Part shown: one piece after another, positions 10,006-18,483 of the stretch
Position numbering within the stretch: the first letter of the stretch is position 1
Layout of the letters: the number at the start of each line of letters is the position of its first letter
Assembly: GCF_037076555.1 (NCBI RefSeq)
Contig: NZ_AP029023.1
Location: 434,001-498,000, forward strand
Direction: 5' to 3'
Length of the DNA stretch: 64,000 nt
From: Methylophilus sp. DW102
GTDB lineage: Bacteria; Pseudomonadota; Gammaproteobacteria; Burkholderiales; Methylophilaceae
Position numbers and translations under genes: made by a program
The notes under the pieces: generated by a model
What the model saw: the letters and a program-made list of their open reading frames with translations, nothing else
Databases searched by the model: none
Told to the model about the DNA's origin: nothing

Positions 10006-10031
10006 TTAAAAACCCCGCGCTGAACGGGGTT
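10006..10031 (-). terminator. Intrinsic terminator after PEP-CTERM gene
   Basis: On the minus strand AACCCCG (10031-10025) pairs with CGGGGTT (10017-10011), seven-base loop, followed by TTTTAATT. It follows the PEP-CTERM gene that ends at 10070. Confidence 0.75.
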
Positions 10032-10069
10032 AAATCAACATCAGGCCTGATGGCCAAGGTGTCGGTGAG

Positions 10070-10756
10070 TTATACACGCAGCGGTTGTTTTCTAAACAGG
10101 CACAAGCCTGCGACCCCCAGGCCAAGCAGGCTGGCGGATAACGGCTCGGGCACTGGCGTCGCCAGCGTCGTCGCATAGGTGACATCGTCTACGGCAAACG
10201 TACTGGAGCAGCAACCGGTGCCAGCAAAGACGATGCGATTAAACGCCACATCGGAGGTGAACCCAATAAAGCCATTTAGAGTTTGATTGCTGACGTAAGG
10301 GTCTGGCGCGGCATAGGTGGCAATATGATGATACTCACCATAGGCCGGGCCGATACGGGCCAAGCTGATGGAGAGCAATTGTAGCCGGGCATTGTTCATG
10401 GTGAGCCCAAAGGCAGTGATTGGCTGACTAAATATCAGATCCGCCCAGCCGCCGTATGAGGTGTTGAAATAGAGGTTGGTTGTGCCATTGATATCTATCG
10501 CTGAAGAAGGTGCATCGACACTGACACTGCCGCTCAATGTGAAGTCATTGAGGTGGATGCCGGTGCTGCTGGGATCGAGGTCTGCCGTCACTGCGTCAAA
10601 GGTTTCGCTAGACACCGTACCCGCTGCAGTCAAAAAGCTGGTTTTATCCGTGTATACCGTGAAGGCTGCTATCGCGGGCATGCTAGTCAGGCCAATAGTA
10701 AAAAGCGTAAGGAGTTTGATAAACCAAGCTGGATTAATCACTGGGGATGACATCAC
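10070..10756 (-). CDS. PEP-CTERM sorting domain protein
   Basis: 228 residues: an N-terminal signal peptide (LLTLFTIGLTSMPAIA, cleavage near residue 32), a secreted beta-rich body beginning FTVYTDKTSF, and a C-terminal PEP-CTERM signal, VPEP followed by a hydrophobic helix (LSASLLGLGVAGLCLF) and basic RKQPLRV. The PEP-CTERM signal is recognised and cut by exosortase, which is not in this window. SD sequence AAAGGAG is upstream of the start. The surface role is unknown; PEP-CTERM proteins often accompany exopolysaccharide and floc formation. Confidence 0.88.
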   Translation of the reverse strand: MMSSPVINPAWFIKLLTLFTIGLTSMPAIAAFTVYTDKTSFLTAAGTVSSETFDAVTADLDPSSTGIHLNDFTLSGSVSVDAPSSAIDINGTTNLYFNTSYGGWADLIFSQPITAFGLTMNNARLQLLSISLARIGPAYGEYHHIATYAAPDPYVSNQTLNGFIGFTSDVAFNRIVFAGTGCCSSTFAVDDVTYATTLATPVPEPLSASLLGLGVAGLCLFRKQPLRV

Positions 10757-10836
10757 ATGCTCCTTTTAAATAAATGATGGGATGAGAATGCTTGTATGTG
10801 TGTTAAAGCGACCTGGCAAAATATGCCTGTATTTTC

Positions 10837-12405
10837 TCAAGCGCTTTGACGACGCCATAACAACAGCGGCAAACCCATCATGAGTAGCCAGGCCTGGCTT
10901 GGCTCTGGCACTGGGGTCACTGCCCAGCTGGCGACGACCAAAAACTGGTTGCTGTATATATTGTTGAGTTGCAAGCGCGAGGCCGTGCTCTGTCCGCTGA
11001 GTTCTAGCAAACCACTTGAGATTTCGCCGATATAGACTTCACCTTCACCTTGCAACACTGCCGAACCGGCATAATCGCTGTTACCAATCACCGTCAGGCC
11101 ATTTCCCTCCAGCAAACTGATGCGGTCATATAATCCATTCCGTAACAGAGCATAGCGAGCAGCATCTGGCAGGTTGAGCTCTACCAAGCCGCTGCTGCTA
11201 TTGCCCAGGTAATAGATAGACAGCATGGCATTATTCAAGCCAAGTAATGCACCATCCAGCGTCAATTGAGGGGCGGCACTTGTCGTGAGTGGCACGCCCA
11301 GCGCGTGGTCCAGTTGCGCAGCGAAATCATGCTCATTGCTGCCGCTGGCAATCAGCGATAATGCCGCCAGCGACAGGGCTGCATTGTCACTGGTCAGGTC
11401 TTCGCTGCTGAAGCCAGCCGTTGAGCGTCCCAGAGAGGGGTCCACGGTTGCGGTGACGTTCCATAGCTGACGCATGAGATCGAAGGGTGAGTTGAACATG
11501 GTAGGGTCCGTCGCGCCTGCATTGAGCAAAATGGTGCTGTCTCTGGCGGCTGCGAGCAGTGTTTGTGCATCTTTTAGCTCGGGCGTGCGGGCGATTTTCA
11601 GGGTATTTGCGACTGCGACATCCGTCAGTACACTATTGCGCAGGGATTGAATATCGGTTGCGGCAGCATCCCAGCGTGCGGCTGCGACTCCGCCACCTGC
11701 CCCTGGGGTGGCGGCGAGGGCATCTGCCACATATTGGCTACGTGTTTTGGCGGTAAAGGTGGCATTCACATTGACTGTGCCGGATAAAGAGAGCCCGGCA
11801 TAATTGATGCTCACACCATCCGCGGTAAACGTGGGTGCGCCACTTGCTTGCAAGCGTATGGGTTGCACCAGTGCCGCTGCACTGGTGGTTGAGTTTGAGA
11901 GCGGAGAGAGAAATTTTAACGTGCTATAGACTTCGTCGCGGGTACAGGAAAGCGCGGTTGCACGGCAAAACCAGGTGGCATCGAGGTTGAGTGACTCGGT
12001 GGTGGTCAGTAGGCCGCCGCTTAATGTGGCGCCGGCTTCTATCCGCGTCAGTGTGCGTTGGGTATCTGGCAATACTGAAACCCCAGGGTCATTCAGTGAA
12101 ATAAATTGATTACCTCTTAGTTCAATCGTCATGCTGCCGCTACTGAACGTTCCAAGTCGGGTGCTCAAAAACCGCGCATTGGCAATAGTTGGGTCCAAGG
12201 TCAACAGCTTGTCAATCTGGTTGCTGTAAGTGGTGATATCCACGCCATCGACAGACACCGAGGTGGTTCTGTTCATGATGGCAATCTCGTTAAAGGATAG
12301 CCGCATGTTAGTTGCGATTTCTGTGGCGAGGGCCTGCAAAGGCAGGCAAGCAGCCAACACAATGATGGCGGCAGATGGTTTAGCGTAGCGCTGCAAGGTC
12401 AACAT
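10837..12405 (-). CDS. PEP-CTERM sorting domain protein
   Basis: About 522 residues. The start is MLTLQRYAKPS (12405) with AAAGGG upstream; the longer frame would begin at a GTG. There is a signal peptide (IIVLAACLPLQALA), a long Ser/Thr/Ala-rich secreted region without a recognised domain, and a C-terminal VPEP + hydrophobic helix (AWLLMMGLPLLLW) + RRQSA, which is the exosortase-sorting signature. It is likely anchored or released at the cell surface. A C5/G5 inverted repeat that also terminates the gene upstream lies about 80 bases before the start. Confidence 0.88.
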   Translation of the reverse strand: MLTLQRYAKPSAAIIVLAACLPLQALATEIATNMRLSFNEIAIMNRTTSVSVDGVDITTYSNQIDKLLTLDPTIANARFLSTRLGTFSSGSMTIELRGNQFISLNDPGVSVLPDTQRTLTRIEAGATLSGGLLTTTESLNLDATWFCRATALSCTRDEVYSTLKFLSPLSNSTTSAAALVQPIRLQASGAPTFTADGVSINYAGLSLSGTVNVNATFTAKTRSQYVADALAATPGAGGGVAAARWDAAATDIQSLRNSVLTDVAVANTLKIARTPELKDAQTLLAAARDSTILLNAGATDPTMFNSPFDLMRQLWNVTATVDPSLGRSTAGFSSEDLTSDNAALSLAALSLIASGSNEHDFAAQLDHALGVPLTTSAAPQLTLDGALLGLNNAMLSIYYLGNSSSGLVELNLPDAARYALLRNGLYDRISLLEGNGLTVIGNSDYAGSAVLQGEGEVYIGEISSGLLELSGQSTASRLQLNNIYSNQFLVVASWAVTPVPEPSQAWLLMMGLPLLLWRRQSA

Positions 12406-12469
12406 GACAAACCCTTTGCCCTGGTTGGGCACGAGATTAAGAATGTCCCTAGACTAGTGCAATCACCCG

Positions 12470-12499
12470 AAAAAAGGCACCCCCAGTTCAGGGGGTGCC
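12470..12499 (-). terminator. Terminator of PEP-CTERM gene; also C5/G5 dyad 1
   Basis: GGCACCCCC (12476-12484) and GGGGGTGCC (12491-12499) form a nine-base stem with a six-base loop; on the minus strand a T-run follows, so it ends the gene at 12570-13253. The same C5/G5 dyad also recurs upstream of other genes here (13311-13330, 16543-16562), so it may double as a regulator site for the gene at 10837. Confidence 0.75.
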
Positions 12500-12569
12500 A
12501 TCACAGCTACTCAAAGGGTGAAACAGTCGTTTTTATTTTTTACTAGGATTTTGGCGCGTGACAGCGCCT

Positions 12570-13253
12570 TTATTCTGTAGTCGATTTGCGCGTGCGCCTG
12601 TATCCAGCCACGCCCAGCAAGCCCAGACTGAGCATGAGCGCCGAGGTGGGCTCTGGCACACTGCTCACCATTTGCCCATACTGGATATGATCCACTTCAA
12701 TGCCGCCCCCGGTGCCTATGGTGATTGATTTTATGCCGCCGGCAAACTGCACACCAAAGAAGCGGTCATCGCCCGTGGTGCCGCCAAACGTGCCATCAGG
12801 AATGCCCGTATAGGACTGTGAACCCAGTGACTGCCCCAGTGCATCTGTTGCGCTGAACGTAATGGTGCCAGAGCCATCCGTCCAGACCACACCAAAGGCT
12901 GTTGGCAGAGGGCCGCTACCCGTGTAAGTGAAGGTCACATTGCCTGAAAACCAGCTACGTCCTGCGGTGCCAAAACCATCAATGTTGCCATCATCGGCAT
13001 CCACCGAGTCGGCAATGCCGGTGGGTCCATACACTGAACCGTTACTGGCACTGATAGACGCATCCAGCGATCCATCTTCCAGATTATCTAGTAGGACAGG
13101 ATTGCCCCCCAGGTAAAAGCCAGCTGGGATGTCACTCGAGGATAGGTAGGGCGTGGGTCCCCAGAAGATCGCGGTACTACTCATGGCATGTGCCATATTG
13201 GCACTGGCAAATAAACAGCCAGTGAGTGCGGTCACTATTGTTAATCTGTGCAT
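12570..13253 (-). CDS. PEP-CTERM sorting domain protein
   Basis: 227 residues with a signal peptide (TIVTALTGCLFASANMAHA), a secreted body rich in Gly/Ser/Thr/Asp and aromatic residues (FTYTGSGPLPTAFGVVWTDGSG), and a PEP-CTERM tail: VPEPTSALMLSLGLLGVAGY + RRTRKSTTE. No further domain is recognised. It is the first PEP-CTERM gene after the histidine kinase on this strand, with its own terminator and a C5/G5 dyad about 67 bases upstream of the start. Confidence 0.88.
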   Translation of the reverse strand: MHRLTIVTALTGCLFASANMAHAMSSTAIFWGPTPYLSSSDIPAGFYLGGNPVLLDNLEDGSLDASISASNGSVYGPTGIADSVDADDGNIDGFGTAGRSWFSGNVTFTYTGSGPLPTAFGVVWTDGSGTITFSATDALGQSLGSQSYTGIPDGTFGGTTGDDRFFGVQFAGGIKSITIGTGGGIEVDHIQYGQMVSSVPEPTSALMLSLGLLGVAGYRRTRKSTTE

Positions 13254-13310
13254 GTCTCTCTCCTCCTGATGATTGGAGTGCTCATCTTAGAGACTTTGCC
13301 ATTTTGCTTG

Positions 13311-13330
13311 CACCCCCTGGATAGGGGGTG
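13311..13330. promoter_or_regulatory. C5/G5 inverted repeat, copy 2
   Basis: CACCCCC (13311-13317) and GGGGGTG (13324-13330) with a six-base centre. It is one base from the end of the histidine kinase gene and about 67 bases upstream of the PEP-CTERM gene starting at 13253. No T-run follows, so a DNA-binding site is more likely than a terminator. Confidence 0.5.
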
Positions 13331-15214
13331 TTAATGGGGAGCTTGCGCGAATGCTTGCAACGGCAGTTGCAGACAGAGCTTGAGCCCGCCTGCGGACAAG
13401 GCTTCAAAGTGCACTTCACCGCCCAGCAGCGTCGCGCGTTTCTGAATATTGTTCAAACCGCGGCCTTTGTTTCTGGCCGAGTCGACGGGCAGCCCGATGC
13501 CATTGTCACTCACCGTCAGTAACAGATGCCTGTCGCTACAACGCAGGTTGACTGTGACCTGGCTTGCCTGGGCGTGGCGGATCACATTTGAAACCGCCTC
13601 GCGGATAATGCGGCCCAGGTTGAGGACTTGCGGTTGCGTCAGGAGCAGGTGGTCTTCCTTCATCTCAATTTGCCAAACCAGCTGGATATGGACATCACTC
13701 AAGCGTTTTTCGCACTCGATGCGGTAGTCCGCCATGGCATCCGTCAATGGGATATGTTCTGTCCCGGCCCGTGAAACCACATCGCGCAGGTCTTGCAGGG
13801 CAGACCTGGCAAGTTCGGCATTGTTGCTGTCTTGGGCGCGGTATACCAGGGTCAGCAGTTTTGCACCCAAGTCGTCATGCAGGTCCTGGTAAATCCGCTC
13901 GCGCTCCTCCAGTGAGGCCTGCTCTTTGAGAATGGACTGCAATTGCTGAAAGTTTTGATTCAGCTCTTCATGCTTGGAAACCACGCGTTGTTCGAGTTGC
14001 TGATTCAGTTGCTCGTAATCATTGAGGGCCCCCACATACCTTGAAGTCATCATGAGCCCGACAATCAAAAACAGCACGGGGGCCGAGAATTGCATCAGAT
14101 ATTCCTCATTGCTCACCCAGTGGTTGAGTGCAGCAATATTGGTGTGTATCAACCAGTCATGAAAGGCAAATAGCAGGATCAAACTCAAGGTCAGCAACAG
14201 TAAGTTGGCGTCCTTGTTGCGGTGCAAAATGCCTTCTTTTGCCAGCAAGCAGAGGCCGAACACCACTACACCCATGGTCACCAGGTGCCATACATCGGTG
14301 ACGTCAGTAAAGTAAGTATCGGGAGTGCACAACAAAGTCAGCGGTGACAGGATGAGAATCGCCCACAGTAACTGATTGAAGCGCTTGAGACGGATGCCGA
14401 CAAAATCGAGCAGTGAGATCAGCCACAAGGTGGCAATCGCCTGAAAACTTGCATTCACAAACAACTCCCATTGCGGCGTCGGCAAGGGCGCTGTGATGAT
14501 GTAAAAATTGAGGGATTGCAGTGCCCAGACAAAGGCTGCCAGTCCAAACAGGCCGTAAGCCGTATCCTGCTTTCTGCGCCACCAAAGGCTCAGCATCAGC
14601 AGCCCGATACCGACAATCAATAAACTGGACGTCTGGTTCAGGGTGATGCGGATAAATTTGGCTTCTTCAAAGCGCGGCTGCAGATGCTCCAAGGTATCTA
14701 TTTGCGGCGGAGCGAGCATGCCTTGAGAGTGTGTGGGGGCAATGACTCTTACGAGTAACAGATTGTCGCGGGGCTTGAGCAGGTGGGGCGGGATGGCAAA
14801 TAACAAGGGGCGGTTCCAGTGCCTGGCGACGGGTTCTTCAAACGCACCCCCAGAGCCTATCTTCTCACCATTGAGAAACGCTTCCGCATTCAGGCTGAGC
14901 CTGGAAAGGTAGAGTCCATACAAAGCCTTCTGGCTGAGTGTCGGGTAATCAAAACGAAAGCGGTACCATCCGATGCCCTCTGCCGTCGGATGACTGATCT
15001 TCCATATATCCGGCAGGCTGGCAGCTTGCCAGTCAGCCTGATCACCTGGGGGCTGGGTTACAGCACTTTGGACAAACTCTCCTTGTGTCATGCTGACTAG
15101 GGCGTTGCTGGTCGCCTCAGGGCTTGCAAATGTGCTCAGAGAGGCGAGCAACAGCCACAAAAAAATGCAGCTATCGCGCAATGGTCTTAACAGGGCATGC
15201 ACGCAAAAACTCAT
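13331..15214 (-). CDS. Membrane sensor histidine kinase (7TM, HisKA_3 type)
   Basis: 627 residues. After a signal segment comes a periplasmic beta-sandwich part (about 40-180, GWYRFRFDYPTL...AEAFLNGEKIG), then seven membrane helices (about 195-400, 7TMR-DISM-like), a coiled coil (NDYEQLNQQLEQRVVSKHEEL), the HisKA_3 dimerisation domain with the phospho-acceptor His in YQDLHDDLGAKL, and an HATPase_c domain (N box REAVSNVIRHA, G1 DNGIGLP, G2 GRGLNNIQ). It overlaps the upstream OMP gene by four bases (ATGA), so the two are translationally coupled. The likely partner is the LuxR-type response regulator at 16625. Confidence 0.9.
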   Translation of the reverse strand: MSFCVHALLRPLRDSCIFLWLLLASLSTFASPEATSNALVSMTQGEFVQSAVTQPPGDQADWQAASLPDIWKISHPTAEGIGWYRFRFDYPTLSQKALYGLYLSRLSLNAEAFLNGEKIGSGGAFEEPVARHWNRPLLFAIPPHLLKPRDNLLLVRVIAPTHSQGMLAPPQIDTLEHLQPRFEEAKFIRITLNQTSSLLIVGIGLLMLSLWWRRKQDTAYGLFGLAAFVWALQSLNFYIITAPLPTPQWELFVNASFQAIATLWLISLLDFVGIRLKRFNQLLWAILILSPLTLLCTPDTYFTDVTDVWHLVTMGVVVFGLCLLAKEGILHRNKDANLLLLTLSLILLFAFHDWLIHTNIAALNHWVSNEEYLMQFSAPVLFLIVGLMMTSRYVGALNDYEQLNQQLEQRVVSKHEELNQNFQQLQSILKEQASLEERERIYQDLHDDLGAKLLTLVYRAQDSNNAELARSALQDLRDVVSRAGTEHIPLTDAMADYRIECEKRLSDVHIQLVWQIEMKEDHLLLTQPQVLNLGRIIREAVSNVIRHAQASQVTVNLRCSDRHLLLTVSDNGIGLPVDSARNKGRGLNNIQKRATLLGGEVHFEALSAGGLKLCLQLPLQAFAQAPH

Positions 15215-16512
15215 CTAAACAAGGCCGTCACTTGCAGGTAAATGTCTCGGACATCGACAAAGTTGCGCCCGGAAAAAGTATCCTGCATTTCGAGCCTGAC
15301 GATCAGCGGCAGCGGTAACTTGCCTTGTTGCCAGGCCTGGATACCACTCCAGGTCGCACTCAGCCGGTACTGGTCGGCGCGGGTGTAGGTGTTCGTTTCC
15401 AGGCTGCTGGTATCGGTGCCAAGGTCAGAGCGGTAAGTGTCAGACTGCTTTTCATAACGGTGCCAGGTGGCCGCCCAGCGCCAGTTGGACCAGCGATACC
15501 CCAACTCAATATCGGTTTCATAAAAGTCCCCCAGGTCGCGCTGTAATCTTTGTTTGCTACTGGCGAGGGCCAGTAACTGGCCTGAAGAGGGGATGCGCAT
15601 GCTGGCTTTGTCGCGGGTTTGCCAGTTGTAATCGGCCAGTAACCGCAAGTCGAGGTGACTGCCTATATTCTTGAAATATTCTATGCGGGTGCGCAGGTCG
15701 TCGCTACCGTCGCCGGGCGGCGTATCCAGCAAGTTATCCGGGTCGTCTTTTCTGGCCAGGCCGACACGCCAGCCGATGCCCACAATCAGGCTCTGGTCTG
15801 CCGCCTTGTAGGCCCGCCAGAGTACGCCTATGGTCGGGTCGCTAAATCCCTCTGACTGTTGAGAAGCAATCCGCTTGTATTGGTAACCGTACGCCGGATT
15901 CGTCAGGATATTTTGCACGCCAGCCGTATCCATGGGAGCCACCGCGCCACCCGCAGGCGCAAACGGAAAGTTGCCTGCGCTGATGGGCTGACTCGCGTCA
16001 AACGCGGGGTTTGCGCCGACATTACCACCGTCGACGCCAAAACTGACGTGCGTGTGTGATTTCACATAAGGGATGATCGCGCCTACCGTGATATCCGGCG
16101 TGATGCCATAGCCGATGGTCAATGTGCTGATCTGGTTACGCACCTCACTCTTGAAGCGCGTCGTTCCCAGCGAGGCACCGGGACCTAATAGTGCGAGCGA
16201 AGGGAAAATGCTGCTATTTAATTGAATGCCGTCAAAGCTGGCGCCTAGTCCCTGCAAGTTGCCATGTTGATCATAGGTCTGGTGGTAGTCGTTGTTGCGT
16301 TGCTCAAAGCGGATGCCCCAGCTACTTTCAGGCGCCATGGTGTTAAGGCCAAATGCCGTGGGTATGGGTAATTCATCCATGGCGAATGCCTCTTGGGTTA
16401 GAAAGTTGCCCAGCAATAGCCCGCCCATCAATAAACTGATCCAGTTCGGGCGTAATAGGGGGCGCATTAGATTCGGCAACAGAACAGTCAAACACAAAAG
16501 AGTCTTAGTCAT
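15211..16512 (-). CDS. Outer-membrane beta-barrel protein (phenol-degradation MetA-like)
   Basis: 433 residues with a hydrophobic N-terminus and then a barrel-like alternation (RFEQRNNDYHQTYDQHG, LTIGYGITPDITVGAIIPYV, RVGLARKDDP, ELGYRWSNWRWAATWHRYEKQSDTY), ending in an aromatic strand. It resembles the MetA-pathway transporter family. The start is uncertain: 16512 has no good ribosome-binding site, and an internal Met at 16467 begins an ideal signal peptide ending in QEAFA. It is the first gene of the operon with the histidine kinase (4-base overlap). What it transports or senses is not known. Confidence 0.65.
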   Translation of the reverse strand: MTKTLLCLTVLLPNLMRPLLRPNWISLLMGGLLLGNFLTQEAFAMDELPIPTAFGLNTMAPESSWGIRFEQRNNDYHQTYDQHGNLQGLGASFDGIQLNSSIFPSLALLGPGASLGTTRFKSEVRNQISTLTIGYGITPDITVGAIIPYVKSHTHVSFGVDGGNVGANPAFDASQPISAGNFPFAPAGGAVAPMDTAGVQNILTNPAYGYQYKRIASQQSEGFSDPTIGVLWRAYKAADQSLIVGIGWRVGLARKDDPDNLLDTPPGDGSDDLRTRIEYFKNIGSHLDLRLLADYNWQTRDKASMRIPSSGQLLALASSKQRLQRDLGDFYETDIELGYRWSNWRWAATWHRYEKQSDTYRSDLGTDTSSLETNTYTRADQYRLSATWSGIQAWQQGKLPLPLIVRLEMQDTFSGRNFVDVRDIYLQVTALFR

Positions 16513-16542
16513 GAGTGTATTCGAATTATTTTTTGATCGGAG

Positions 16543-16562
16543 CCCCCTGTTTGCGGGGGTGT
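16543..16562. promoter_or_regulatory. C5/G5 inverted repeat, copy 3
   Basis: GCCCCC and GGGGGTG with a seven-base centre, lying between the divergent OMP-histidine kinase operon and the response regulator gene (centre about 40 bases from the start at 16512 and about 73 from 16625). Confidence 0.5.
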
Positions 16563-16624
16563 TATACGTTGAATTTGGTATATAGTTTTTATCCCAACGC
16601 TATTGCTGTCCTAGCCACTGCCCT

Positions 16625-17263
16625 ATGATGAAAACTGCTTTTATTCTTGAGGATACTCCCGAGTCACAATTGTGGCTGTCTGAGGTCCTGCAACAGAGTT
16701 TTCCAGATATCCAGATACACGCAGCCAATCACATCGCGCAGGCACTCACTGCGTTGAACCATCTATCAGCAATCGATATCGCGCTCATTGATTTGAGTCT
16801 ACCAGATGGTAGCGGGGTTGCGGTGATTGAATGGTTAAATCGTCATTCACCGCAAACAATTTGTGTGGTAGCCAGCATATTTGATGATGATAGCCACATT
16901 TTCCCGGCATTGCGTGCAGGGGCGCATGGTTATTTACTGAAAGACCAGCCGCAAACCGCCATCGTACAGGCGCTGAATGGGATTGTGACGGGGCAGCCGC
17001 CACTGTCACCCGCGATTGCGCGCAAGTTATTGCGGCATTTTCACGAGCCCTATGTTGAGGCGACTGCACAAGGCGCTCTCACCGAGCGTGAAAAAGAAGT
17101 GCTGTCGATTATTGCCAAAGGCATGACCATGGCAGAAACCGCCAATATTCTCGGTCTCAAGCGCAATACGGTGGCTGGGTACGTCAAGGAAATCTACCGC
17201 AAATTAAATGTTTCTTCGCGGGCTGAAGCCGCCATCACGGCACAACGCATGGGGCTGATTTAA
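16625..17263 (+). CDS. LuxR/NarL-family response regulator
   Basis: 212 residues. Receiver domain (about 1-120) with the phospho-acceptor Asp in IALIDLSLPDGSG and the conserved Lys in GYLLKDQ; LuxR-type DNA-binding domain at the C-terminus (LTEREKEVLSIIAKGMTMAETANILG, then TVAGYVKEIYRKL as recognition helix). It is divergent from the OMP-histidine kinase operon with a C5/G5 dyad between them, the usual layout of a self-regulated two-component pair. Control of the neighbouring PEP-CTERM genes is an inference. Confidence 0.9.
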   Translation: MMKTAFILEDTPESQLWLSEVLQQSFPDIQIHAANHIAQALTALNHLSAIDIALIDLSLPDGSGVAVIEWLNRHSPQTICVVASIFDDDSHIFPALRAGAHGYLLKDQPQTAIVQALNGIVTGQPPLSPAIARKLLRHFHEPYVEATAQGALTEREKEVLSIIAKGMTMAETANILGLKRNTVAGYVKEIYRKLNVSSRAEAAITAQRMGLI

Positions 17264-17316
17264 TCTTTTAGGGCACTTACAAAGCTCTTGCCCTGTCTTT
17301 CTTAATGCAAAGGCGC

Positions 17317-17346
17317 ATGACCCCGCCATTTTCTGCAAGGTATAAT
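17317..17346 (+). promoter_or_regulatory. Sigma-70-type promoter for the oxidoreductase gene
   Basis: A perfect TATAAT at 17341-17346, with ATGACC (17317-17322) eighteen bases upstream as a weak -35. It lies 30 bases before the start of the Gfo/Idh/MocA gene. Confidence 0.55.
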
Positions 17347-17375
17347 CAGCCAAATTAAAACATGGGAAGAGCATC

Positions 17376-18389
17376 ATGACGACAAAACTAAAATGGGGCA
17401 TTCTCGGTGCTGCGCGTGTGAATGAGCGCCTGCTACCTGCGATTGTAGAGGCCAGCAACTCACAACTGGTCGCCATCGCCAGCCGCCGCCCGGGCGCCGC
17501 CAAGGCCACGCTGGATAAATACGCACCCAATGCGGGTGGTGTTAGTTGTTATGACGATATGGACAGCCTGCTCACAGACAGCAATGTTGAAGCTGTCTAT
17601 TGCCCCATGGCCAACGAAGAGCATGCCGAATGGGCGCTCAAGGCGATTGCGGCAGGCAAGCATGTGCTGATAGAAAAGCCGATGACCACCAAGTTGGCAG
17701 ATATTGATGCGATTGAATCTGCCGCCAAAGCCAAAGGGGTGACCGTGATGGAAGGCTTTATGTACCGCTTTCATCCGCAGCATGCCAAGGTTAAAGAATT
17801 AATCGACAGCGGGCTCATCGGCGATGTGCTTTCATGCCGTGCCAGTTTTTCTTTCCTGATGGCGCCTGCACGTATGTACCGCATTACCCGTGATATGGCC
17901 AACGGTGGTGGTGCCATGTGGGATATTGGGCCTTACGCCATCCATGCCTTGCGCTGGTGTTTTGCGCAAAACGGCGTCCCTGCCGAACCTAAAGATGTAT
18001 TGGCCTATGGCAAACTCAACGAGCATGGCGCCGATGTGGTTGCCAGTGGTGTGCTCGATTTTGGCCCTGATGCACAGGGACGTGCGCGTTTCGGCCACTT
18101 TGATGTGAGTTTTGAGCGTGGCCGCAAAGCCGAGTATGAGCTGATTGGCGATAAGGGCTGGATCAAGTGCCACAATATGTGGTCTTACCCGGGCGATGAT
18201 CCGGTCATTAGCTGGGAAGCGGGCGGCAAGTCAGAAACCATCGTTTTGCCCAAGGCTAACCACTTTAACCTTGAGATCGAGCACTTTGGTGATTGTGTGC
18301 TCAATGGCAAAGCGCCTTTGCTCACTTTTGATGATGCGCGTGGTAATTGCAAAGCAATTGAAGCGGTGATTGCGGCGTTGAAACGTTAA
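17376..18389 (+). CDS. Gfo/Idh/MocA family oxidoreductase
   Basis: 337 residues. An N-terminal Rossmann domain (KWGILGAARVNERLLPAI, GxGAxxx pattern of the dinucleotide loop) holds the family's EKPMTTK motif near residue 97, where the Lys acts in catalysis; the C-terminal domain (GEALSFxx-type mixed sheet; MYRFHPQHAKVKELI, GGGAMWDIGPYAIHALRW) carries the substrate pocket. Members oxidise sugars, inositol and similar polyols with NAD(P). The substrate is unknown. It is alone on its transcript with a clear promoter and terminator. Confidence 0.88.
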   Translation: MTTKLKWGILGAARVNERLLPAIVEASNSQLVAIASRRPGAAKATLDKYAPNAGGVSCYDDMDSLLTDSNVEAVYCPMANEEHAEWALKAIAAGKHVLIEKPMTTKLADIDAIESAAKAKGVTVMEGFMYRFHPQHAKVKELIDSGLIGDVLSCRASFSFLMAPARMYRITRDMANGGGAMWDIGPYAIHALRWCFAQNGVPAEPKDVLAYGKLNEHGADVVASGVLDFGPDAQGRARFGHFDVSFERGRKAEYELIGDKGWIKCHNMWSYPGDDPVISWEAGGKSETIVLPKANHFNLEIEHFGDCVLNGKAPLLTFDDARGNCKAIEAVIAALKR

Positions 18390-18402
18390 GGCTTTGCACA
18401 AT

Positions 18403-18432
18403 AAAAAAAGGATGCCAAGGCATCCTTTTTTT
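18403..18432. terminator. Bidirectional intrinsic terminator
   Basis: AAAAAAAGGATGCC and GGCATCCTTTTTTT, almost perfectly palindromic, with A and T runs outside. It serves the oxidoreductase gene on the plus strand and the fae-like gene on the minus strand. Confidence 0.9.
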
Positions 18433-18483
18433 ATTGCTGAGTTGGTGTTTTAAAACTTGCCATGCTCTAAATCTTATTAGGCT

